A stretch of 64,000 nt of DNA from Linum tenue. Taxonomy: Eukaryota > Streptophyta > Magnoliopsida > Malpighiales > Linaceae. The DNA is taken from positions 63,885,703-63,949,702 of the forward strand of contig CAMGYJ010000002.1 in the NCBI GenBank assembly GCA_946122785.1, given 5' to 3'. Positions 20,412 to 32,725 of this stretch are shown piece after piece (within the stretch, counting starts at the first letter, position 1; each line of letters begins with the position of its first letter). The notes below the pieces were generated by a model that saw only the letters and a list, made by a program, of their open reading frames with translations, had not been told where the DNA came from and made no database searches. A program made the position numbers and the translations under genes.

Positions 20412-22700
20412 ATGTTTGGGCGTGGAGTTCCTAGGAGCAGTAGCGATAATTCCAAGTACTATGATGTTCTCGGTGTCCCAAAGACCGCTAGTGCTGATGA
20501 ACTGAAGAAGGCCTACAGAAAATCTGCCATTAAAAACCATCCAGACAAAGGTGGAGATCCTGAGAAGGCAAGGCCAAATTACATTTTCACGAGTCTTGTT
20601 TGAATTTCTATTTGGCACCAAGCTATCACATACACTCTTCCGGTTCCTTAGCATTTTGACTCGCCAAGGCTTGGTGTCTAATCTTGCAGGCATGACATGT
20701 CAAATTTATGCCATGATGGGCCTGGATAGTAGGTGCTGTTATAGTTCTCTTCTAGTTTTTGTTGGGTAGCCCTTGGAAAAATTCATGTTTTGTTGGGTCT
20801 CATTTACATGAAATTTGAGAGCTTGTTCCTTTGTTGGTCTAAAGCTTGTTCCTTTACTTTCCTAATAAACTGAGCTATAAGGGTTATGTTAATTGAAGAC
20901 GGGAGGGGAAAGTTTATGCTTTGAGTTTGAGCATAATCTCTCTTAACAACCTTTTATTTGGTTGTTGATGTTTATGAAAATCTTAATACTTTTGCTGTTT
21001 GCATAGCGGTTTATTTTGTGGAAGCTTTGTCTAATGATTCAGTTTATCCGTTTTCAGTTTAAGGAGATATCCCAAGCTTATGATGTTCTCAGTGATGCTG
21101 AGAAAAGAGAAATCTATGACCAGTATGGTGAAGAGGGCATCAAGGAGGGAATGGGGGGAGGTGGTGGTGCTCATTCTCCTTTTGACATTTTTGAATCATT
21201 TTTTGGTTCGGGAGGTTTTGGAGGTGAGCTATTGTAGGTTGCCTGTCCTTATTTTTCATTCACTTGATGCTTGTTATTGTGTCCAGTTGATTGTTAGTTT
21301 TGCTGTAGCCTGTAGGAGCTTAAATTTTGTTTTATTAATCCAAGATAAAAATATGGATGTACATCAGGAGGTGGCAGTTCCAGAGGAAGAAGGCAGAGAC
21401 AAGGAGATGATGTGGTTCACTCTTTGAAGGTCTCTTTAGAGGACTTGTACAATGGGACGACCAAGACACTCTCACTGTCGAGGAATGCTCTTTGCTCCAA
21501 GTGTAGAGGGTATGGTTATTTTCCACCTTATTTGTTCACTGGGTTGTTTATCTCCTTTTCATTGGAGATGCATGCATTGCTTATGAGTTCTAAACGACTT
21601 CAATCGGAAGGCTAAAATGAAATCTTAGGGTTCTCATCTAAGTCACAGCTAGTTTCTGTTGCTGTGGTGCTGAAACCAGCTGATAAAAGTGTGATTTGTC
21701 ATTCCTTTCAGTAAGGGATCAAAGAGTGGAGCGTCTGGGACATGTTATGGATGCCATGGCACAGGAATGAAAGTTACAACTCGACAGATTGGATTGGGCA
21801 TGTTTCAGCAGATGCAGCATATCTGCCCCGACTGTAGAGGCTCAGGTATTCTATTTCCATGTAGCAGTAGTGGGGTTTGTTTATATTGTTTTTAATTTCT
21901 CCCATCAGTTTTCAAAACGCCATCGATTTCCAGGTGAGGTAATCAGCGAGAGGGATAAGTGCCCTCACTGTAGAGGAAACAAGGTCAATAAAGAAAAGAA
22001 GGTGTTAGAGGTTCATGTTGAGAAGGGCATGCGTCATGAACAAAAAATAACTTTCCAGGGTCAAGCTGATGAAGCTGTAAGTAACATACCTTGTTTCTGC
22101 CCGCATGATCCAGTTAACAGTTTGTTGGTAGCTTAGATTTAGTAACTCAGTTGTCTCGTTTTGCAGCCCGATACAGTCACAGGGGACATTGTCTTTGTGT
22201 TGCAACTTAAAGAACACCCCAAGTTCAAGAGGAAAGTTGATGATTTAGAAATGGAACACACGATTAGCTTGACTGAGGCACTCTGTGGGTTCCAATTTGA
22301 GCTTACCCATCTTGATGGGAGACATCTGCTCATAAAATCAAATCCTGGAGAGGTGATAAAACCTGGTCAGTGCAAGGCGATCAATGATGAGGGGATGCCT
22401 CAGCACGGCAGGCCATTCATTAAGGGGCAGCTGTATATCAGGTTTAAGGTGGAATTCCCAGTGCATGGAGCTCTGTCGCCTGAGCAGTGTGGTACTATAG
22501 AGACCATACTGCCATCAAGGTCAGGTAAGAAGTTGAGCGATATGGAGATTGATAATTGTGAAGAGACGACTCTGCATGATGTGAACATGGAGTATGAGGA
22601 TAGGCGCAGGAAGATGCAGCAGCATCGTGAGGCATATGATGAAGATGATGAGGACGATGATGAGCCATCGATGCAACGGGTTCAGTGTGCCCAGCAGTAG
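20412..22700 (+). CDS. Type I (class A) DnaJ co-chaperone, farnesylated J2/J3-like
   Basis: Cytosolic Hsp40 that delivers clients to Hsp70 and stimulates its ATPase. Exons: 20412-20567, 21058-21223, 21368-21509, 21712-21845, 21934-22076, 22167-22700; all phases join, giving 424 residues, close to the family's 417-420. The J domain runs over residues 14-75 with HPD in KNHPDKGG (about 43-45). A Gly/Phe stretch follows, then four CxxCxGx-type zinc repeats ([32 protein letters not shown]), the substrate-binding C-domain, and an acidic DEDDEDDDE tail. The last four residues CAQQ form a CaaX box for farnesylation, as in plant ANJ1/J2/J3. The first coding intron starts with GC rather than GT. A leader intron precedes the ATG. 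Confidence 0.96.
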
Positions 22701-23157
22701 TAGTAGCGTTTAAGTTTACTGTTTTCACGTCTGTCATTCACGGTTGCTTACAGATTGTGTTGTGTTTTCGCCATTCGGTTATTGAATGGCCTGGTTTACT
22801 CTGCCCTTAGTGTATCGGCTGCAGATTGTTGTTCCTTATGGCTTAATAATAGTACGATGATGATTATTTTTATATTAATAGTGATATATTTTTCTTCTTG
22901 AAATGCTTAGAGTTGTTGCATCTTCCACTATTCAGCTCTCATGCTCTTGTTTCTTCCACGGGGAGGGGATCCATGATTCTGGAGAGTATAGTCTGGAATA
23001 TGGTTCTTGACGGTCTACTATAAGGTTGCATATGACTCAAACACTGAAAGATCCACAAATTAAACGGATTACATTTACACCCCACCCCCCAGATACAGTA
23101 GTTTTTAATTTTTTTGCTTCCAAAATCGAAAGCTTTTATAAAAATTCACATGTTTTC
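22701..23157. other. DnaJ 3' flank and LINE target site
   Basis: The first 150-200 bp are probably the DnaJ 3' UTR (a TTAATAATAG stretch near 22841 could serve in 3' processing). The rest is the left half of the sequence split by the LINE stub. No gene. Confidence 0.5.
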
Positions 23158-23608
23158 CCGGATGAGATCGTTCAAGTTGTGGCTTATCGGATTGCTTCCT
23201 GCATCGCGGATTGGTTGAGGGCCGCGCACAAGGTCGATCCGACGCAGGCGAATGCATGGCTGAGTGTGGTTAAGTCCCGCTTGTTCCCCAGAATCGCTGT
23301 GCCCGTGACTCTTTCACTTGCTGCTTCCCCTGCGGATGACATTGACGACTCTGCTTTTCCCGGATGATTTCCTGGCTTTTGCTTGTGCCCTGTGCTCTTT
23401 TCCATGTCTTTCCTGCTGGTTTGGGGGCGCTGCTTTGCGGAGAGCTTTTGGGATTTTCTTGTCTTTCCTGCTGGTTTTTGGGATGTTTTGGTTTTGGGCT
23501 CGTTGACTTCTTGTTTTGACTTCTTGTTCTGGTTTCTGTTGTAATTTTTCCTTGCTCCTTGTTTTCTATTAATATATTTCACCATTATCAAAAAAAAAAA
23601 AAAAAAAA
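23158..23608 (+). mobile_element. 3' stub of an L1-type LINE with target-site duplication
   Basis: TTCACATGTTTTC occurs immediately left (23145-23157) and right (23609-23621) of this segment, and the right copy follows an 18-nt A run: a clear L1-type insertion. The stub starts in the extreme C-terminus of an ORF2-like frame (reading EIVQVVAYRIASC onward, stop at 23365-23367) and continues through a T-rich 3' UTR ending TTTCACCATTATC plus poly(A). It is a different family from the 10-14 kb LINE. A processed pseudogene is an alternative, since only about 70 codons remain. Confidence 0.85.
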
Positions 23609-23621
23609 TTCACATGTTTTC

Positions 23622-24649
23622 AGGCGATCGCTAGTGACAAAGCCGATGAATTACTAGATCACTTGAGAAGAAAGCAATGAAAAGCGATGAAATATAAATC
23701 GTGTCTCCGTAAAGCGATCAAAGCGTTAGTCGCCTGATCAAACAACGATTTAATGTTTAATCGCCGTTGTCGCAAGCGATCGATAAAATCTCTTTTAAGA
23801 AAAGAGATCATGCTTAAATCGTTGTCCTTAACCGCGATTTCATTTGAACAAGAGATTAGGGTTGGTGCATCTGTTTTTTCCATGAAGCTAGGGTTGGTGT
23901 AACTGTTTTTCATTGATCGCTTTTGTAGGCGGCGATCATACTGAATCGCCATAACGCGATCAATATTAGGCGCGAGTTAGGATTAGGTGAAGCAACCTAG
24001 CCTATATCAAAATTAAGGGTGTGATTAAGTTGTATGATACCCAAATTCATATGATATTAAAGAGAGAATCAACAAGAAAGTCCATTCCCCAGTATCATCA
24101 CTTCTAAGCCTATTCATGACTAGTATGCATGAGACATAATGAAAAAATCTTTGCAATCAAGTACCAGAAAACAAATTAAAATAAATAAACAAGGTTTCAT
24201 TTTCAGAACTCATCAAAATTCTCAACTTAACTAAAAAAAATTACAAATTTTATTTTTAGAAAATATCAGTTTCGTTTTTATTTTAATTTGTTTTCTCTTG
24301 AGAAGTGAACGGCCCATCAGAATCAGAGGATTCCAATTTTCAAGCGCCTGTTTCGGCTTGCCCCTTTCCCATGTGGCAGATACAGGCTTGATAGGACGGG
24401 CCAGGCTTTGAGACATAATAGCTGGCCCGCTGGGCTTTTAGATGGGCTTGAAGAGGACAACTGCAGCGCTGCACTATATCTGCCATGGCCCATTTGCGTA
24501 CAGCACACCCTGTGAATGTTAGGAAGAGCCGAAGAGGAATACATTTGGTTTTGTGCATTCATTTCTGTCTCCGTCCACCCAACTCAGTGTCCGCTCCGTC
24601 ACCGTCCGTCCCCGCCCTGCCCGCCGTCTCTCGTCACAATTTGGGGAAA
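23622..24649. other. GCGATC-rich tract and complex I gene upstream region
   Basis: Between 23622 and about 23970 the words GCGAT/ATCGC and GATCGC recur more than ten times on both strands. The remainder is AT-rich, then GC-rich near 24560-24640 as expected for the 5' UTR of the complex I gene. No coding region is supported. Confidence 0.5.
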
Positions 24650-28053
<3,404 letters not shown>

Positions 28054-28559
28054 GTAGTGGTAAATGTCAGCTTCCAATAATGCAAAAGCTTTTCAGGTAT
28101 CGGAGCTTCATCATCATGCTGCTCTTTGTTGTTCCCTTTTAAGGATAACCAATTGTTTGTACTTTCATGATTGCCACCTAGTACTTGGCAGAATATATGA
28201 AGTTGTGACGCAATTTCGTAGTGTTGCTAGAAGGCTTACCAGAACAGTCCGTCATGGTTGGTTTCCATAAATCCTTGGCTCATTTGGATTGGGATGATGT
28301 GTTTTATATGATGCTGGATGTGGCACCTGCACCCAGAATGTTCATCTTAACTTCTTAAGCCATGAATAAAATCGTGTGGTGGATTGACAAGTAGTCATTC
28401 CGAGGCAAGGGTTTTGCCACTCCATTCCATGTTGTGGTGTTAAGTTGTCTCTTGCTGTCAAGTAGTCTCTTGTCGTGAAAAAAACTAGACATATGTTGAA
28501 GTAAATTATATTTTATTAGAATTCAAACAACATTGTACATTTTGATGCCTTTCACGTGG

Positions 28560-28800
28560 TTTATTTGTTTGAAATTTTAATTAGTTATATAATATTTTTA
28601 TGGTGTAGAATAATTACAGTTTTTTATGTTAGGTTGGATTCTTACTTAAAAATATCGACAGCCCAACTAGAAAAAAATTAATAAGGTTTTAAATTTTTTG
28701 GATGAGTTTGGATTTTATATTTTCCTAAGCATAGTGTATGGGTCTGGTGATTACAATGGCTAAACCCGGACCACCCGACCCATGTACACCCCTACCAGTC
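28560..28800. repeat. Dispersed repeat, copy 1 (second copy near 56085-56325)
   Basis: The two segments share long diverged stretches in the same order: AATTAGTTATATAATATTTT, GGTTGGATT.TTACTTAAA, ATGGCTAAACC and the end GACCCATGTACACCCC. The terminal ATGTACACCCC(TA) resembles hAT ends (TAGGGGTGTACAT reversed). The partner left terminus was not found for either copy. Confidence 0.65.
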
Positions 28801-29012
28801 ATCATCATTCATCAACTCTCACTCTCACTTTCAATTTTGATTATTCATGGAAAAATTCAAATTCTCCCCATCTAAGAACCCTAAATTCAATTCTCCAAAA
28901 TTGATCAAGTAAAAGATGAAAGCACACATGAAGACTAAACTAGGATTAGTAGGGAAGCTGAAGAGAAGGGATAGGAGTCGAAATTGGTAGAAAATTTGGC
29001 CGGAAGAGGTCA

Positions 29013-29103
29013 ATTGTCACGGTTAGGAGACCGTGACAATAACAAAGTGAACGTGATCCTGACAAAAAATAGTGAGTTAAGGCAATTATCACGGGCAATT
29101 GCC
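29013..29103. repeat. Hairpin group sharing TCACGGT stems (continues to 29206)
   Basis: ATTGTCACGGT at 29013-29023 pairs with ACCGTGACAAT at 29030-29040 (6-nt loop). ATTATCACGGT at 29176-29186 pairs with its complement at 29193-29203 (6-nt loop). Between them GGGCAATTGCCC (29093-29104) is a perfect palindrome with TCAC/TGA flanks. The purpose is unknown. Confidence 0.7.
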
Positions 29104-29312
29104 CATGACAAATTCCCTTTGGCCGTGATGTCTGCAAATCGGGGAGATGCCAACATATATCACAATCTCTGTTACATTATCACGGTATGATGACCGTGAT
29201 AATATGCATAAAACCGTGGAATCAATCACTCAACTCAAACAAAAAGAGAAAAATAAAGAAAAGAAATATTAACCGATGTTAGGTTGCTTCCCAACAAACG
29301 CTTGTTTTACGT

Positions 29313-31262
29313 CATTAGTCACTCTCCGTTAGTATTTGTCCAACTCCGTTAATAAAGCCCGTTATGTGCTGACATGGCTAACGGAAACGCGCAGTCAGCG
29401 TCGTTTTGAGATGAAAATGATCAAACCGTACCTGACACGTCACTAAACCCGCGATGTCATACACCCAACCCAAGAACCTAACCCTACCCAGATCCAAACC
29501 CGAGCAAACCTAACAAAACAAAATTGCAAAATGACCACAACCTGGTAGAGCTCAAATTAAACCTTCTCCGCCTCATATTTGGCGCTCCTCCGCCGGCGAC
29601 ATCTTCCTCGTCATCCCCGACCATCCTCAAGCTCCGGCTGTCGTCCGACCTCTCCACCACTTATATCATTTCCCCCTCCTCCCCATTTCCGCTACTCCCA
29701 CTCCCTTCTTCTTCACAACTCCCCGCGCCGCCGCTTGCTGACGTCACCATCTCCATCATCAACGCTCCTTTCCTCTTCTTCTTCTTCCGCTGCCACGGGA
29801 TCCTGACGAATGCAAGAGCCAAGAAATTAATGACCGTGAGGGGGCAGCAGCAGAGCGCCCCACAGTCGCCTATCGCCCCCGCCGTGCACGACGAGCTGCA
29901 GCAGCATTAAACCCAACAATCAAGATCCAGGAGCGAAAAGGGGAATCAGGATCCAAGAGCTTCGACTGAGAAATCCTCTTCTCTTCCTCGCCTCATCCAA
30001 CTCCTGCTGAGAATTAAAACCCAACAATCTATTTCCCCAAACTAGGAACGGCAAGGGCAGGTCCGGGGCGGGTATTTCGATACCCATACCCGCCCGTGGC
30101 AGGTCGGGTAATTTATCATGGGGAGCGGGTCGAGGCAGGTCGACTCAACGAGAAAATATTAGAAATATTCGTTATTTTCATTATAAGACCAAAGAAACAA
30201 ACCGTAATATGGTAAATTAGCTAAATTATTGATTAAATTGAGGTTTTCACTAATTATAACTTTATTATAGCTAAAATATGATGTAGTAAAGGGAAAATCT
30301 TAAATAATTTGACTAAGATTACATGTAATTTATGCAAGAACGGGTCAAAAATGGGTGGGGTTTCGGTGAGAGTATCCATACCCGTCCTGCGCTGCCCCAA
30401 AATAGGCCAAACAGGTCGGGTAAAACGGTTCAGGTCAAAATTGCCAACTCTACCCCAAACCTAGAAATTCTCTTCTTTGCATCTGCCGACTCCGCCAGAG
30501 AATCAAACCCAGAAATCAATTTCCCCAAATCTAGAACCCAGAAATCCCCTTCTTTCTCAAATCCCCACACCCTGTTCACCATCTTATCATCGATTCAGCG
30601 ATCTCGCTAGTCTCCTCCGCCCCTTCCCGACTCGGACCACCACCCCAAAATCAGTGCCGCCAAATATTTCCAACCTAGGAAGAACTTGTTGCCGATAGAT
30701 CTTTTCAATTTAACGTAGCGCTTGTTCTATCCGATCAAATTTTGAAAATTCATGGAAGGATGAGGTAGCAATAGAGTTTTAGAACCACGCCTCCTCCGTC
30801 GCAGTGTAATAGAAGGGGAAGCGGCGAGGGCGCTTGTGAGAGGTGGAGGTGGGAAAATGAGGAACGAGAGGAAGGCGAAGTGGTTCGAGAGGATGAGAGG
30901 GGTTGTGTTTTGCGGGGAAGAGTTTGGAGAAGACGTCATTGATGAAGCTCGATCTCTGCTGACAAAGCACGATGGGAATTGGGAGATTAGGGTGAGCAGA
31001 TTGAAGAAGAGAAACTGAAATAGATCCATTTTGCAATTTTGTTTTGTTAGGGGCTCGGGTTTGTTTCTGGGTCGAGTTGGGTTCATGTGATGGGTTGGGT
31101 GTATGACATGACGAATTTAGTGATGTGGCGGGTCTGGTTTGACCATTTGTGGCCCAAAACTACTAGGCGCTCCCGTTAGCCATGTCAGCACATAGCGACT
31201 TTATTAACAGAGTTGGACAGAGACTAACGGAGAGTGACTAAATGTGACTTGTTTCAGTAATT
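29313..31262. mobile_element. Mutator-like element with long inverted arms, partly decayed
   Basis: The arms 29313-29535 and about 31030-31262 are inverted copies: AGTCACTCTCCGTTAG, GTCCAACTCNGTTAATAAAG, GTGCTGACATGGCTAACGG, GTCATACACCCAACCCA and CTAACAAAACAAAATTGCAA occur in matching order. The same TAGTCACTCTCCGTTAG phrase appears in the MULE at 59.7-64 kb, so they are relatives. The left outer end does not continue the match, so it seems truncated and no target duplication could be set. The GC-rich interior (29570-29910, 30460-30990) looks like captured gene DNA of unknown origin. It is interrupted by a hAT. Confidence 0.72.
30043..30452. mobile_element. Small non-autonomous hAT element nested in the MULE
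   Basis: The left end is TAGGAACGGCAAGG and the right end in reverse complement TAGAGTTGGCAATT. Flanks are a perfect 8-bp duplication CCCCAAAC (30035-30042 and 30453-30460). Internal ACCCGCCC/GGGCGGGT repeats are typical of this hAT group. 410 bp, non-coding. Confidence 0.88.
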
Positions 31263-31433
31263 CGAGTGCCTAACATTGATACTAATTTTTTCTTTCTAGT
31301 GACTAAACATTACGCATTTTAGTAATTGCAGTGACAAAACGTGGCATTTACCCAAAGTTCAATAGTGTGTTCAATAGTGTAATCGGATCCAACCTATGTG
31401 AGCCATTTTATATATTTTCTAAATATATTTACA

Positions 31434-31971
31434 AATAAAATAGTAATTTAAAAATTTAATAACTTAGATAAAATTTGGGTTAATACCTTAGTTTGGCCCG
31501 AACTATACACATACTTTCTACTTTGGCCCGTGGTATTAAAAATTGCTACTATGGCCTGAACTATATAGCAAACTTCCTCATTTGGCCTGGAGGCGGGTTT
31601 GACCGTCAAAACAGACGGTCAACCAAATTGACCGTTAGTCAATATACACATCACCTGCCATAGTAGCAAATTGACCGTTAGTCTGTTTTGACGGTCAAAC
31701 CCGCCTCCAGGCCAAATGAGAAAGTTTGCTACATAGTTCAGGCCATAGTAGCAATTTTCAATACCACGGGCCAAAGTAGAAAGTATGTGTATAGTTCGGG
31801 CCAAACTAAGGTATGAACTTGAAATATTTTATTAATTTTAGTGACCACGAATGAAATTAAATATTTTTAGTGACTAAACATGAATGTTTTTAGTAATCTC
31901 AGTGACCAACCTTGCAATTAACCCCCAAATAAAATAGTAATTTGAAAATTTAATAACTTGGATAAAATTTT
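31434..31971. repeat. 44-bp direct repeat flanking a MITE-containing block
   Basis: AAATAAAATAGTAATTT(A/G) AAAATTTAATAACTT(A/G)GATAAAATTT occurs at about 31434-31477 and again at 31927-31970 with two differences. The segment between them begins GGGTTAATACC and ends CTTGCAATTAACCC, complementary-looking Mutator-type termini. A 44-bp flank is far too long for a transposition duplication, so recombination or a local duplication is more likely. Confidence 0.75.
31479..31812. mobile_element. MITE with about 130-bp inverted arms
   Basis: The left arm (CCTTAGTTTGGCCCGAACTA, then ACTTTCTACTTTGGCCCGTG) is repeated inverted on the right up to 31812, and TTGACCGTTAGTC pairs near the centre. There is no coding capacity. 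It is probably a Mutator-type MITE. A target duplication could not be fixed. Confidence 0.78.
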
Positions 31972-32725
31972 CATTACAAGTATCTATCTATTAGAAAGTC
32001 ACTTTCAATGAAACCTAACAACCATGACCAACCATCCCCTGCTCTCCACTCCCCCCCTCACTCTTTCTAACGGTCAGACCAGTAACATTCTGGAGACTGT
32101 TTTGAAGCCCAATTTTGGTCAGACTTAACCCGGCCGACCAGTAGAGATTCAACAAGTCCCTCCATATATTATATACCCATCCATCACTCCTTTACAAGGT
32201 CCCACAATCCACTAACCATCACCGCGAAGAAAAAGCAAAGCAAAGCAAGCCCTCCATTAACTAGTAAGACAAAAAAGGAGGGAAGAAAAAAGAAAGCAAG
32301 AAAGGTGCTTCCATCATCGTCCGCCAATCCCCACCGGTGGTGGTACCAAAAAGAAGAAGAGCCAGTAATTGTTTAGGCATTTGACATCCAACCCTGTTTT
32401 CAGAAAAATAGTCACCAGGAGTGAAAGAAGAGAAACAAAATCTGTAAAGAGGAAGCATGGCATCTGACTTTGATTGCAATTTGGAATTTTAGACATAGCC
32501 CCCAACCCAACAACATTTAATTCGTAGTCTTTCGAATGGGACAAAACGCCGCCTGGGACCCTTAAAGCATATATATTGCAACAATAAGGATCAGCAAGAA
32601 TCAAAAGAAAGAAAGAAAGACCTTTTTGAAACGGGGACTAATATGTAGGAGCGCCCATTGACGAACTTACCAGTTGTAATTCGGATTAGGGATCAGCCCC
32701 TTTCTTCACTGATTATGTTTTTCCT
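31972..32725. other. 3' flank of the bHLH gene
   Basis: No coding exon. The stretch nearest 32725 should be the 3' UTR of the minus-strand bHLH gene. Further left is low-complexity A-rich DNA (32265-32310). No repeat ends were seen. Confidence 0.5.

Larger units (their letters stand above)
28054..29312. other. 3' flank of the complex I gene and repeat-derived DNA
   Basis: 3' UTR sequence probably runs to about 28370, where GAATAAAATCG could act in polyadenylation. Beyond are a dispersed repeat (28560-28800), whose CATGTACACCCCTA end looks like a hAT terminus, and a set of hairpins at 29013-29103. No gene. Confidence 0.5.

Noticed and set aside
29524..29910. 128-codon plus-strand ORF with Ser/Pro-rich sequence
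   Set aside because: It lies in a MULE core and has no recognisable domain. The composition reflects GC-rich captured DNA, so no function was assigned.
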